In this document: positions 27,062 through 36,161 of the stretch, in pieces
Layout of the letters: each line of letters begins with the position of its first letter
Position numbering within the stretch: the first letter of the stretch is position 1
Assembly (NCBI RefSeq): GCF_000720255.1
Contig: NZ_JOJE01000001.1
Coordinates: 620,001 to 684,000, forward strand
Direction: 5' to 3'
DNA length: 64,000 nt
Source of the DNA: Streptomyces griseus subsp. griseus
GTDB lineage: Bacteria > Actinomycetota > Actinomycetes > Streptomycetales > Streptomycetaceae
The notes under the pieces: model-generated
Told to the model about the DNA's origin: nothing
The model's database searches: none
The model's input: the letters and a program-made list of their open reading frames with translations, nothing else
Position numbers and translations under genes: made by a program

Positions 27062-28072
27062 ATGCGGCTCGGTCTCGCACTCGGCTACTGGGGGCGCGGC
27101 CCCTCCGCGGAGCACGTCGCGCTGGCACGGCAGGCGGAGGAGCTGGGCTACGACTCGGTGTGGACGGCCGAGTCCTGGGGCTCGGACGCCTTCACCCCCC
27201 TGACCTGGATCGCCGCGCGGACGTCGAGGATCAAGCTGGGTACGGCCGTCGCACAGATGGCGGCCCGCTCCCCCACCACGACCGCGATGCACGCGCTCAC
27301 CCTGGACCACCTCTCCGGCGGACGGATGATGCTCGGGCTCGGTCTGTCCGGCCCGCAGGTCGTCGAGGGCTGGTACGGCCGCCCGTTCCCGGAGTCGCCG
27401 CTGACCGCGACCCGGGAGTACGTCGACGTCGTACGGCAGGTCCTCAGGCGGGAGGCCCCCGTCGAGCTGGCCGGGCGGTTCCACTCCCACCCCTACCGTG
27501 GCGCGGACGGCACCGGCCTCGGCAAGCCCCTCAAGCCGATCACCCATCCGCTCCGCGCCGACCTGCCCGTCCTGCTCGGCGCCGAGGGCCCGAGGAACGT
27601 CGCGCAGACCATCGGGATCGCCGACGGCTGGCTGCCGTTGTACTGGGCGCCGACCAGGCCCGAGGTGTACGGGGAGGCCGTGGGCGCGCTCCCCGACGGC
27701 TTCCTCGTCGCGCCCATGGCCCGGGTGAAGGTCTGCGACGACATCGGCGAGGGGCTGCTTCCCGTCAAGGCCATGCTCGGCTTCTACATCGGCGGGATGG
27801 GGCACGCGGCCCGCAACTTCCACGCCGATCTCATGGCGCGCATGGGGTACGAGGAGGAGGCGCGGCGGATCCAGGAGCTGTTCCTGTCGGGGCGCCGTGA
27901 GGAGGCGGTGCTGGCGGTGCCGGACGCCTTCGCGGACGAGATCTCCCTCGTCGGACCGCGCGAACGCGTCGCCGAGCGACTGGAGTCGTGGCGCAAGGGC
28001 CCGGTGACCGACCTGCTGGCCCTCTCACCCGACCCGCACACGCTACGGGTGCTGGCCGAGCTCAACTCGTGA
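27062..28072 (+). CDS. LLM-class F420-dependent oxidoreductase
   Basis: This 336-residue TIM-barrel enzyme of the luciferase-like monooxygenase family is of the F420-dependent class. It shows MRLGLALGYWGRGP, the VWTAESWGSDAFTPL barrel strand and the ISLVGPRERVAERLESW C-terminal region that follows the cofactor site in this family. Members reduce or oxidise varied lipids, sterol-like compounds or antibiotics using F420. ATG 27062 has AGGAGG 4-9 nt upstream. The promoter carries the CTGACGG motif shared with aldehyde dehydrogenase, cyp125 and MaoC genes, hinting at a common lipid-catabolic role. It is convergent with the next operon. Confidence 0.9.
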   Translation: MRLGLALGYWGRGPSAEHVALARQAEELGYDSVWTAESWGSDAFTPLTWIAARTSRIKLGTAVAQMAARSPTTTAMHALTLDHLSGGRMMLGLGLSGPQVVEGWYGRPFPESPLTATREYVDVVRQVLRREAPVELAGRFHSHPYRGADGTGLGKPLKPITHPLRADLPVLLGAEGPRNVAQTIGIADGWLPLYWAPTRPEVYGEAVGALPDGFLVAPMARVKVCDDIGEGLLPVKAMLGFYIGGMGHAARNFHADLMARMGYEEEARRIQELFLSGRREEAVLAVPDAFADEISLVGPRERVAERLESWRKGPVTDLLALSPDPHTLRVLAELNS

Positions 28073-28076
28073 CGGG

Positions 28077-28856
28077 TCACCGGAAGATGGCGACCGGGTC
28101 CAGCGTCAGCTCCCCCCTGCGCGGGTCCCAGGTCCGCACCTTGCCCAGGCAGCGGGCCTGGAACTCGCCGGTGTAGTAGTCCTCGTCGCGGAACTCGCCC
28201 CGGCCCTCGGTCTCGGCGCAGGTGATCTTCACATGGGCGGCCGGTTCGCCGGTGCCGTAGCGGGCGCGCAGTACCACGTCGCCACTCTCCGTACGGCGGG
28301 CGGTGAAGCGGCCGGTGACGGAGACGAAGTCCGACATCACGGCGCTCAGCGGCACTCGCCCGTCCTGCGGCGCGTCGCGCAGGGTGTCGGCGAGCGACCG
28401 GTTGAGGACCAGACGGCCGGTGGTCAGGTCGGCGTCCACGACGACGTCCTCGCGGCGCACGGTGTCCATGAGCACGCCGATCACGTTCATGGGCGTGCTC
28501 TCCCGGAGGTAAGTGGTGACGCGTTCCTTGGTGACGCCCCGGTCGGCCTTGCCGCCGGCCCAGGAGAACAGCTTGCCCCACAGGCCGTAGTTGCTGGTGA
28601 CATTGGTCCGGTAGGCGACCTCCTGGGCCAGGGACTCGCTGAAGCGGCCGGCCTCGTAGATGTCCATGACGCGCTGCTTGTGCAGGTAGAAGCACATGCC
28701 GAGGACGGTCGGCCCGCCCCGCCGGCCCCATCTGCGCCGACGGCCCGGGCGCGCCAGGGCGAACCGCAGCAGCACGACCAGACAGGCCGCTGTCAGGGCC
28801 CAGACCACCAGCCACGGCCACCACAGGCCCCACCACTGACTGTCAATGACACCCAC
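28077..28856 (-). CDS. membrane-anchored protein of the substrate-binding/VWA unit
   Basis: This 259-residue protein has one N-terminal membrane helix (about 10-35), a basic stretch (GRRRRWGRRGG) and a soluble domain of about 205 residues that I do not recognise. It is last in the three-gene minus-strand operon; its GTG start at 28856 overlaps the VWA gene by 14 nt, a sign of coupled translation and joint function. The conserved look of the soluble domain (DFVSVTGRFTARRTESGDVVLRARY) suggests a beta-rich module. No enzyme motif is visible. Confidence 0.75.
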   Translation of the reverse strand: MGVIDSQWWGLWWPWLVVWALTAACLVVLLRFALARPGRRRRWGRRGGPTVLGMCFYLHKQRVMDIYEAGRFSESLAQEVAYRTNVTSNYGLWGKLFSWAGGKADRGVTKERVTTYLRESTPMNVIGVLMDTVRREDVVVDADLTTGRLVLNRSLADTLRDAPQDGRVPLSAVMSDFVSVTGRFTARRTESGDVVLRARYGTGEPAAHVKITCAETEGRGEFRDEDYYTGEFQARCLGKVRTWDPRRGELTLDPVAIFR

Positions 28857-30426
28857 GGATCTCCTTGAACGCGTCGGCGAGGGAGGAGAGTCCGGCGTCG
28901 ACCACGCGGCCGCCGGTCGCGTCGGCGGCACGTTCGAGGGCGGCCGCGTCGGCCTCTCCGAAGTGGACGGGGAAGGTGGGCACCGCGTTCGCCTCGGCGC
29001 CGAGCGCGCGGTGCCGTCGCAGGAACTCCTCGTACCCGATGCCCGCGTTGTTCTCGCCGTCCGTCATCAGCACGACGGAGACGGGCCGTTCGGGCTCCTC
29101 GCGGACGGCGGCGGTGGCGATGCGGTAGCCGCGGTCGAGGGCGGACCAGACGGCGGTGGCGTCGTCGAAGCCGCCCCCGGCGACGATCCGGTCGAGGGCG
29201 CGCAGGTCGGCGTCGCCGCGGACCGTCAGGGTGCGTTCCTGGAGCACGCGGCCGCCGAACCGTACGACGGTGAGGCGCTCCCCGCGGTAGAAGCGGGCGA
29301 ACTTGCCGGTGGACGTCCGGTCCGCGCCGCTGAGCCCTGCGAAGGCGGCCCGCAGTCCTGCCATCCGCTTGCCGCGCATCGAGGTGGAGAAGTCCAGCAG
29401 GAACACCACCTGGTCGGCGGACTTGCCGAGTGGCTCGCCGTAGTCGGCGACGAGTTGTTCGACGATGGACAGCCGGTCGGGGAAGGACAGGGCGTTGCCG
29501 ACGGGCGCGCGCAGCTGGGTCGAGGGCTCGACGTCCTGGTTGACCGGGCGCCGGAACGTCCGCCGCATCAGCTTCTTCTGAGTGTCGGCGCTCAGCAGCC
29601 AGTCCACCACCTTTCCGTACGCCGTCCGTTGCCGTTCGTCGAGCAGGAGGAGCGGGAAGTCGGACAGGACCATGCCGTCGTCGGGGTGGACGATCTCCAA
29701 CGGCCGGCGCAGCTTGCCGGTGGCGTTCAGGGAGAGCAGTTCAGCCTCGTGGGCGATGAGCGCGTCGGCGTCGTCCTGGTGCCGGAGGTAGCCGTCGATC
29801 AGGTCGCGTGAGCCGGCACCGGTGAGGGTCTGGCCGGAGCGGAAACCACGCAACCGGTCGCAGGAGACGTCCTGTTCGCGCAGTGCGCCGCCGGTCGCGG
29901 CCGCCGCGGTGGCGACCCCGACGAGCGCGGCGCGCCCGGTGTCGCTGCGCCGCGGGTCGGCCATCCCGAACCGCAGGGTGCCGTCGGCGGCCGCGTCGGC
30001 GACGTCCGCCCACGAGATCCGCCCGCCCGCGGCCCGCTCCCGCAGCTTCCGCGCCACCGCGGGCTCCAGGCCGACGACGACCGGGGAACGCATGATCGCG
30101 GTGGACTCGGGGCGCGTCAGGCGTCCACCGGAGTCCTGCACCCGCAGCAGGAACGAGCGGTCGGAGGCGAGCCAGGCCAGGTCGTACGGGGAGCGCCCGG
30201 AGGCAGGAGGTTGGCCCGCGAGATCGGCGGTGGCCTTGTACTCCATGTCCAGCTCGACGCCCGTGTCGTCCTCCAACTCGCCCAGCAGGGGCGCGACATC
30301 GGCGAGCTCGGGGCTGGCGAGGACGCGCAGGGTGACACGGTCGTCGTCGCGGGTGCAGGAGGTGGTGAGGGTGCCGAGGAGGGCGAGGGCCAGGGCGGCC
30401 GTCAGAGCCCGTACCGGCCGCCTCAC
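28843..30426 (-). CDS. lipoprotein with substrate-binding and VWA domains
   Basis: This 527-residue protein has a lipoprotein signal with lipobox LTTSC (Cys about 24). Next is a periplasmic binding-protein-like domain (about 30-300; VTLRVLASPELADVAPLLGELEDDTG), then a von Willebrand A domain (about 335-525). The MIDAS is intact: DFSTSMRG, a later Thr/Ser region and LMTDGEN. It should sit on the outer face of the membrane and bind a ligand and a protein partner through a metal-dependent site. It overlaps both neighbouring genes. Similar SBP-VWA proteins exist in other actinomycetes without a known role. Confidence 0.88.
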   Translation of the reverse strand: MRRPVRALTAALALALLGTLTTSCTRDDDRVTLRVLASPELADVAPLLGELEDDTGVELDMEYKATADLAGQPPASGRSPYDLAWLASDRSFLLRVQDSGGRLTRPESTAIMRSPVVVGLEPAVARKLRERAAGGRISWADVADAAADGTLRFGMADPRRSDTGRAALVGVATAAAATGGALREQDVSCDRLRGFRSGQTLTGAGSRDLIDGYLRHQDDADALIAHEAELLSLNATGKLRRPLEIVHPDDGMVLSDFPLLLLDERQRTAYGKVVDWLLSADTQKKLMRRTFRRPVNQDVEPSTQLRAPVGNALSFPDRLSIVEQLVADYGEPLGKSADQVVFLLDFSTSMRGKRMAGLRAAFAGLSGADRTSTGKFARFYRGERLTVVRFGGRVLQERTLTVRGDADLRALDRIVAGGGFDDATAVWSALDRGYRIATAAVREEPERPVSVVLMTDGENNAGIGYEEFLRRHRALGAEANAVPTFPVHFGEADAAALERAADATGGRVVDAGLSSLADAFKEIRGCH

Positions 30427-31700
30427 GAGGTGTCCCGCACGGTCGGCGGGCAGTTGCCCACGTAGTCGATGATCTTCTCCAGGACGCTCAGGTCGGGCTC
30501 GTACACCTTGGTCTGGTCGGGGTTGGGGGCCGGGGCCTGGATGCCGTGGTCGCGGAGGAAGGCGTTGAGCTGTTCGCTGGTGCCGTCCTCGCCGGAGAAA
30601 CGGACGCGGAAGCCGAGTTCGATGGCCCGCTGGCGCAGCTCCGCGTCCTCCTCGATGACGCTGACCAGGCGGTCACCCCGGTCGGTGAGGGAGACGAGCT
30701 GGGGTTCGGTGAGGGCGTACGGGGTGGGGTAGAGCAGAACGCGGTCGGTGTCCTGGCGGCCGTGCTTGTCGTGGTAGGCGATCTGGTGGGCCAGGTACTG
30801 GTGTTCGTAGATCACGGAGATCGGCGCGATGCTCTCGCCGAGGTCGGAGAAGTAGCTCTCGGCCTGTTCGTCGGCCCACATGCCCTGGAGGTTGATGAGG
30901 GGTTTGACGCGGGCGGCGAGCTCGTCGCCGCTCGTGTCCTGGGTGCCCGGCGTGCGGTTGGCGTTGGCGACGAAGGCGAGGATGCTCAGGTAGGTGCCGG
31001 CGGAGTTGGACTCGCAGACGTTGGAGGTACGGACGAGGACGCGGCCACTGTTGCGCTCGCCGCCGCTGACCTTGTCGAAGCCGATGCCGTTCCAGGTGTC
31101 GGCCTGCGGGCCGCTGCCGTCCCGGGGGTTCTTCGGGTCGTCGACGCCGTCGAGCAGCCGGGTGAACTCCGCCATCCGCAGGTCGTAGTAGAGCGTTTCG
31201 CCGCCGCCCGGGGCCTGCTGCCGGGTGGCGACCCCGGCCTTCACCAGGGTCTCGGCGTAGTCGCGGAACGTGGACAGGACCAGCGGGGAGACGAAGGGGC
31301 GCGCCGATCTCACCGAGCGGTCCTGCCGGTCGAGGATCAGCTTCGCGGCGGGCTGGCCGGACGGGAAGACGACGTCCATGCCCTTCAGGGACTGGGTGGC
31401 GATACCGCGGGAGCCGAGGCGGTGGATGTCGACGCGTATCCCGTGCCGCAGTAACAGCCGCTGCACCTCGGGGTCTCTGAAGAAGTCCGACTTGGAGGCC
31501 ATCTTGGCCTCCAGCGTGGTGATGTGTTCGAACGGGCGCAGGAGATTGCCCGAGACGGAGAGCGAGATCAGTCCGGCCAGGGCGAGCGGCAGCGCGACGA
31601 CGACATGACGCGGGACACGGCGGCGACGCACGCGGCGGGTGGCGAGCCGCGGTTCCTCGATCGTGGGTGCTCCGGCGTCGGACAACGGCCCTCCTGCCAC
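30423..31700 (-). CDS. membrane-anchored substrate-binding-like protein
   Basis: This 425-residue protein begins with a basic cytoplasmic tail (TRRVRRRRVPRHV) and one helix (about 35-53). A large extracytoplasmic domain follows, resembling type 2 substrate-binding proteins (GMDVVFPSGQPAAKLIL, then a second lobe). It is first gene of the unit; its stop overlaps the GTG of the lipoprotein gene (GTGA). With the downstream SBP-VWA lipoprotein it would place two binding-like domains at the cell surface. No permease or ATPase is encoded nearby, so it is not an ordinary ABC importer. The start is GTG 31700; the ribosome site is weak. Confidence 0.8.
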   Translation of the reverse strand: MAGGPLSDAGAPTIEEPRLATRRVRRRRVPRHVVVALPLALAGLISLSVSGNLLRPFEHITTLEAKMASKSDFFRDPEVQRLLLRHGIRVDIHRLGSRGIATQSLKGMDVVFPSGQPAAKLILDRQDRSVRSARPFVSPLVLSTFRDYAETLVKAGVATRQQAPGGGETLYYDLRMAEFTRLLDGVDDPKNPRDGSGPQADTWNGIGFDKVSGGERNSGRVLVRTSNVCESNSAGTYLSILAFVANANRTPGTQDTSGDELAARVKPLINLQGMWADEQAESYFSDLGESIAPISVIYEHQYLAHQIAYHDKHGRQDTDRVLLYPTPYALTEPQLVSLTDRGDRLVSVIEEDAELRQRAIELGFRVRFSGEDGTSEQLNAFLRDHGIQAPAPNPDQTKVYEPDLSVLEKIIDYVGNCPPTVRDTS

Positions 31701-31777
31701 TCAAGGGGGCAGGATCATCGTGCACCCCCTCGAACACGATCCCCCGGAGGCGCCAATTCCACTCGAATACCGGGAAA

Positions 31778-32116
31778 ATGGCCGACGCGTTTCATGCCGC
31801 CCATCGCGGCAACCCGTTGGACATGTCTCCTAGATATCGGAACGGTGCGAACCAGGCCGGCACGGTCATCGCCGTCGTGGCCGACGTCATGGCCGTGATC
31901 CTGGGCCTGTGGATCCTGATGTACCTGCTGGACGCCAACCGGGCGAACGACTTCGTGCAGTTCATCCAGCACGCCGCCCGCTGGCTCGCCGGCTGGTCCT
32001 ACGACCTGTTCACGTTCGACGAAGCCTGGGCGAGGGTGGTCGCGGGCTACGGCCTGGCGGCGGTGGTGTACCTCTTCGTGGGGCACGCCATAGCCAACCG
32101 GGTCCACCGCCACTGA
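31778..32116 (+). CDS. small two-helix membrane protein
   Basis: This 112-residue protein has hydrophobic helices at about 28-52 and 88-106. It is of a kind frequently found in Streptomyces, with no assigned function. ATG 31778 is the upstream start; ATG 31823 (MSPRYRNGANQAG) is equally plausible, and neither has a strong ribosome site. It is divergent from the substrate-binding/VWA operon and convergent with the glycosyltransferase operon. Confidence 0.7.
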   Translation: MADAFHAAHRGNPLDMSPRYRNGANQAGTVIAVVADVMAVILGLWILMYLLDANRANDFVQFIQHAARWLAGWSYDLFTFDEAWARVVAGYGLAAVVYLFVGHAIANRVHRH

Positions 32117-32126
32117 CTTTCAGCCC

Positions 32127-33197
32127 CTACTCGCAGCAGTCCACCTCGAGCCCCCAGGGCAACTGCTCCCCGCTGAACACCGCGCAGGTGGCCTCATGCC
32201 CGCCCAACGCGGCCACCGCGAGCAGCAGTGACCCGGCGGTCCACGTGGTCAGCTCCCGGGGCCAGATCGCCTCGTCCTCGAAGACGAACCCCGTCCAGTA
32301 CAGCCCGGACTCCGCGTCCCGCAGGTGCTGGATGGACTGAAGGATCTCGAGTGCCCGGTCGGACTCGCCCATCGCCCACAGCGCCAGGGCGAGTTCGGCC
32401 GACTCCCCGCCCGTCACCCACGGGTTGGGCACGACACACCGCACGCCGAGACCGGGCACCACGAAGCGCTCCCAGTCCTCCTCGATACGGGACTTGGCCT
32501 CCGCACCGGTCAACGCCCCGCCCAGCACCGGGTAGTACCAGTCCATCGAGTAACGGTCCTTGTCCAGGAACCGCTCGGGATGCCGCCGCACGGCGTGCCG
32601 CAGCGCACCCGCCGCCAACTCCCAATCGGGCTGGGGCTCTTCCCGCTGCTCGGCGATCGCCAGCGCGCACCGCAGCGCCTGGTGGATCGAGGAGGAGCCG
32701 GTGAGCAGCGCGTCCGTGGTCGGCGTGCCGTCGTCGTCGCGCCGCCAGCCGATCTGCCCGCCCGGCTGCTGGAGCCGCAGCACCCATTGGACCGCCGCGT
32801 AGACGGTCGGCCACATGCGGTCCAGGAACGTGTCGTCGCCGGTGGAGAGGTAGTGGTGCCACACTCCTACGGCTATGTAGGCGACGAAGTTCGTCTCGCG
32901 CCCCCGGTCGGTGACGTCGTCGAAGTCGCCGTCCTGGTAGGCCGCGTACCAGGAGCCGTCCTCGTTCTGGTGCCGGGCGAGCCAGGTGTAGGCCCGGTCG
33001 GCGGCCTCGTGCTCGCCGGCCGCGTCGAGGGCCATCGCGGCCTCGGTGTGGTCCCACGGGTCGAGGTGGTGGCCCCGGAACCACGGGATGGCGCCGTCCT
33101 CCCGCTGCGCGGCGAGGATGCCCCGTACGGTCGCGACGGCCTGCTCGGCGGTGAGGACCCCGGTCAGGACGAGGTGTTCTGTCCGGGAAGAGGTCAC
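32127..33197 (-). CDS. prenyltransferase/terpene-cyclase-fold (alpha-barrel) protein
   Basis: This 356-residue, probably cytosolic protein has alpha/alpha-barrel repeats seen in squalene-hopene cyclase-like and glycoside hydrolase-like proteins. Repeats include DHTEAAMALDAAGEHEAADRAY, GSWYAAYQDGD and SAELALALWAMGESDRAL. No DxDD cyclase motif is present, so it may be a glycosidase-like or binding protein. It is last in a minus-strand operon with a methyltransferase and a glycosyltransferase; GTG 33197 overlaps the methyltransferase stop (GTGA). The trio is conserved in actinomycetes near a TetR gene, as here; the product is unknown. Confidence 0.8.
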   Translation of the reverse strand: MTSSRTEHLVLTGVLTAEQAVATVRGILAAQREDGAIPWFRGHHLDPWDHTEAAMALDAAGEHEAADRAYTWLARHQNEDGSWYAAYQDGDFDDVTDRGRETNFVAYIAVGVWHHYLSTGDDTFLDRMWPTVYAAVQWVLRLQQPGGQIGWRRDDDGTPTTDALLTGSSSIHQALRCALAIAEQREEPQPDWELAAGALRHAVRRHPERFLDKDRYSMDWYYPVLGGALTGAEAKSRIEEDWERFVVPGLGVRCVVPNPWVTGGESAELALALWAMGESDRALEILQSIQHLRDAESGLYWTGFVFEDEAIWPRELTTWTAGSLLLAVAALGGHEATCAVFSGEQLPWGLEVDCCE

Positions 33198-33928
33198 CGG
33201 GCGTCCACCGAGGGCAGGTGCGGCTTGGTCGCGTACGCCACGAAGCTCTTGCCGATCACCGGGTTCAGCGCCTGCTCGGCGACCCGCGTGGCCAGCGGCT
33301 TCTTCATGATGTCCCAGACCAGCAGCTTGTGGTACGCCCGCACGGGCAGCGCCTTGTCGTTGTCGACGCCGAACGCGCACTTCAGCCACCAGTACGGCGA
33401 GTGCAGCGCGTGCGCGTGGTGGGTGCCGTACGGCTTCAGCCCGGCCTCGCGGATCTTCTCCAGCAGTTCGTCCGCCTTGTAGATGCGGATGTGGCCGCCC
33501 TCGACCTCGTGGTATGCGTCGGACAGCGCCCAGCAGACCTTCTCGGGGCCGTAGCGCGGGACGGTGATGGCGATCCGGCCGCCGGGCTTCAAAACCCGCA
33601 CCATCTCGGCGAGTACGCCCTTGTCGTCGGGGATGTGTTCCATCACCTCGGAGATGATGACGACGTCGAAGGACTCGTCGGGGAACGGCAGTGCGAGCGC
33701 GTCGCCCTCCATGGCCGTCGCGGTGGCGCCCGCCGGTGCCTCGCCCGCCTCCTCCATCGCCGCGAACCACTTGGCGACCTCGCGGATCTCCTCGGCGTTC
33801 TGGTCGAGGGCCACGACCTGCGCGCCCCGCCGGTAGCACTCGAACGCGTGCCGGCCGGCACCACAGCCGAGGTCCAGGACGCGGTCGCCCGGCGCGAGCG
33901 GGAACCGGGAGAAGTCGACGGTCAGCAC
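33194..33928 (-). CDS. class I SAM-dependent methyltransferase
   Basis: This 244-residue enzyme has motif I VLDLGCGAGRHAFE, motif II acidic ALDQN, and a post-motif I region FDVVIISEVMEHIPDDKGVLAEMVRVLKPGG, typical of ubiquinone/sterol-type Methyltransf_11 enzymes. The middle gene of the operon, it overlaps both its neighbours by 4-7 nt, so the three products are probably made in fixed ratio and act on one glycosylated lipid or metabolite. GTG 33928 is the start. Confidence 0.92.
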   Translation of the reverse strand: MLTVDFSRFPLAPGDRVLDLGCGAGRHAFECYRRGAQVVALDQNAEEIREVAKWFAAMEEAGEAPAGATATAMEGDALALPFPDESFDVVIISEVMEHIPDDKGVLAEMVRVLKPGGRIAITVPRYGPEKVCWALSDAYHEVEGGHIRIYKADELLEKIREAGLKPYGTHHAHALHSPYWWLKCAFGVDNDKALPVRAYHKLLVWDIMKKPLATRVAEQALNPVIGKSFVAYATKPHLPSVDAR

Positions 33929-35313
33929 GTGGCCCTGCTTTCGGGATAGACGCCGGTGTCACTGGTCGGGGCTGCAAAGCTGGTGGGGGCCGCGCGGCCG
34001 GGCGTCGTACCGGCGGAGGAGGCGATCGCCTCGCGGTAGCGGGCGACCGTGCCCTCGGCGGCACGGGCCCAGGTGAAGTGGCGCAGCACCCGCTCGCGGC
34101 CGGCCCGCCCGAGGCGGGTGCGCAGTTCCGGGTCGCCCAGCAGCCGGCTCAGGTTGGTGGCGAGCGCCCCGGCGTCGCCGGGCGGTACCGCGAGGCAGGT
34201 CTCGCCGTCTCGGCCCGCGACCTCGGGGATCGCCCCGCCGGTCGTGGCGAGGAGCGGCGTTCCGGTCGCCATGGCCTCGGCCGCGGGGAGGGAGAACCCC
34301 TCGTACAGCGAGGGCACGCAGGCGACTTCGGCCGAGCGGACCAGGTCGACGAGTTCCGCGTCGGAGATGCCCTTGACGAACTCGATGGCGCCTTCGAGGC
34401 CGTAGCGCTCGATGGCCTGGGCCACGGGGCCGTCCTCGGCGCGCTTGCCGACGACGACGAGGTGGGCGTCGGCGTACTCGGTGCGGACCTTCGCGAGCGC
34501 CTCGATGAGGAAGATCAGGCCCTTGAGCGGGACGTCCGCGCTGGAGGTCGTCACGATCCGGCCCGGGATCCGGGGCACGGACGGGTCGGGCGAGAACAGG
34601 TCGGTGTCGGCGCCGATGTGCACGACGTGGATGCGGTCCTGCCGCACGCCGAGGTGGTCGACGATCTCCTGGCGGGAGGTGCCGGAGACGGTGAGCACGG
34701 AGGGCACCCGGCGCGCGACCCGCTTCTGCATGCGGGTGAAGGCGTACCAACGGCGCACGGAGCAGCGGCGCTTCCAGCCGTCGGCGGCGTCCAGCTCCAA
34801 CTGGCGGTCGACGGTGATGGGGTGGTGGATCGTGGTGACCAGCGGGGCGCCGACGTCTCCCAACAGGCCGTAGCCGAGGGTCTGGTTGTCGTGCACGACG
34901 TCGAACTGCCCGCGCCGGGCGCGCAGGTGGCGGCGGGCGCGCAGGGAGAAGGTGAGGGGTTCCGGGAAGCCGCCGGTCCACATCGTGGCGACTTCGAGCG
35001 CGTCGATCCAGTCGCGGTACTCGTCGCGGCCCGGGGTGCGGAAGGGGTCGGGCTGGCGGTAGAGGTCGAGGCTGGGCAGCTCGGTGAGGCTCAGACCGTC
35101 GTACCCCTGGTCGAGCACGGGGTAGGGCTGGGAGCCGATGACCTCGACGCGGTGGCCGAGGCGGGCCAGCTCGCGAGAGAGGTGGCGTACGTAAACACCC
35201 TGGCCGCCGCAGAACGGGTTTCCCTTGTAGGTGAGGAGCGCGATGTCGAGCGGTCGCTCGCCGTCTGCTGCGAGGTCCTCCCCGGACCCCGCCTGACTGG
35301 CCTCAGCGGTCAC
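33922..35313 (-). CDS. glycosyltransferase family 4
   Basis: This 463-residue GT-B enzyme has the glycine-rich N-terminal loop NPFCGGQGVYVRHLSRELARLGH. The C-terminal donor-binding EGFSLPAAEAMATGTPLLATTGGAIPE contains the family E-x7-E. It transfers a sugar from an activated donor to an unknown acceptor. It is first gene of the operon with a methyltransferase and an alpha-barrel protein. The KstR-type box at 35,368 lies 55 bp upstream of its GTG start, between it and the divergent kstR-like gene, so KstR may also control this operon. Confidence 0.92.
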   Translation of the reverse strand: MTAEASQAGSGEDLAADGERPLDIALLTYKGNPFCGGQGVYVRHLSRELARLGHRVEVIGSQPYPVLDQGYDGLSLTELPSLDLYRQPDPFRTPGRDEYRDWIDALEVATMWTGGFPEPLTFSLRARRHLRARRGQFDVVHDNQTLGYGLLGDVGAPLVTTIHHPITVDRQLELDAADGWKRRCSVRRWYAFTRMQKRVARRVPSVLTVSGTSRQEIVDHLGVRQDRIHVVHIGADTDLFSPDPSVPRIPGRIVTTSSADVPLKGLIFLIEALAKVRTEYADAHLVVVGKRAEDGPVAQAIERYGLEGAIEFVKGISDAELVDLVRSAEVACVPSLYEGFSLPAAEAMATGTPLLATTGGAIPEVAGRDGETCLAVPPGDAGALATNLSRLLGDPELRTRLGRAGRERVLRHFTWARAAEGTVARYREAIASSAGTTPGRAAPTSFAAPTSDTGVYPESRATC

Positions 35314-35367
35314 TCCTGGGCCCCCTTCTGCCTGCTCCGTCCCGCGAGATTACGCGGGACGCTAATC

Positions 35368-35381
35368 TAGAACAAGTTTCA
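35368..35381. promoter_or_regulatory. KstR-type operator between glycosyltransferase and kstR-like genes
   Basis: TAGAACAAGTTTCA fits TnnAACnnGTTnnA, the published mycobacterial KstR motif, at every fixed position. Its place upstream of the kstR-like gene is typical of autoregulation, since mycobacterial kstR is autorepressed. Confidence 0.7.
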
Positions 35382-35522
35382 GACTTGATCGTTCGGGAGG
35401 CTCCGAATTTACCGGCAGGTAAGGGTGCTGGGAGAAGTGGATCAGGTGATTCGCGCCACGACGGACACCCCTGCCATGCTGTGTGATCACCTGTCCTCAC
35501 CGACTGTCACGGAACGGGACCC

Positions 35523-36161
35523 ATGCCTGCGGAAGCCAAGGTGACCAAGGTGGAAGCCAGTACCTCGCGACCATCCCCGCCCCTCACCGAGCGTCAGGAG
35601 GCGCGCCGGCGCCGGATCCTGCACGCGAGCGCGCAGCTGGCCAGCCGGGGCGGGTTCGACGCCGTGCAGATGCGGGAGGTCGCCGAGTCCTCGCAGGTGG
35701 CTCTCGGCACCCTCTACCGCTACTTCCCGTCCAAGGTGCATCTGCTGGTGGCCACCATGCAGGACCAGTTGGAGCACATGCACGGCACGCTGCGGAAGAA
35801 GCCGCCGGCGGGCGACCGCGCGGCCGAACGGGTGGCGGAGACCCTGATGCGCGCCTTCCGCGCCCTCCAGCGCGAGCCGCACCTCGCCGACGCCATGGTC
35901 CGCGCCCTGACCTTCGCGGACCGCAGCGTGAGCCCCGAGGTCGACCAGGTGTCCCGTCAGACGACCGCGATCATCCTGGACGCGATGGGCCAGGAACACC
36001 CCACCCCCGAACAGCTCTCCGCCGTCCGCGTCATCGAGCACACCTGGCACTCCGCCCTGATCACCTGGCTCTCCGGCCGCGCCTCCATCGCCCAGGTCAA
36101 GATCGACATCGAGACGGTGTGCCGCCTGATCGACCTGACGGCGCCGCCGGAGCGCGAATAG
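35523..36161 (+). CDS. kstR: KstR-like TetR-family repressor of sterol/lipid catabolism
   Basis: This 212-residue TetR protein has a DNA-binding domain at about 20-70 containing RRRRILHASAQLASRGGFDAVQMREVAE and GTLYRYFPSKVHLLV. That is nearly the same as mycobacterial KstR, as is FADRSVSPEVDQV in the ligand domain. KstR is released from DNA by 3-oxo-cholestenoyl-CoA-type ligands and represses cholesterol uptake and side-chain genes. KstR-type boxes occur here upstream of this gene, between cyp125 and fadA5, and at the AICE ends. ATG 35523 was taken; a GTG six codons later is possible. The assignment as a KstR ortholog rests on remembered sequence. Confidence 0.82.
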   Translation: MPAEAKVTKVEASTSRPSPPLTERQEARRRRILHASAQLASRGGFDAVQMREVAESSQVALGTLYRYFPSKVHLLVATMQDQLEHMHGTLRKKPPAGDRAAERVAETLMRAFRALQREPHLADAMVRALTFADRSVSPEVDQVSRQTTAIILDAMGQEHPTPEQLSAVRVIEHTWHSALITWLSGRASIAQVKIDIETVCRLIDLTAPPERE

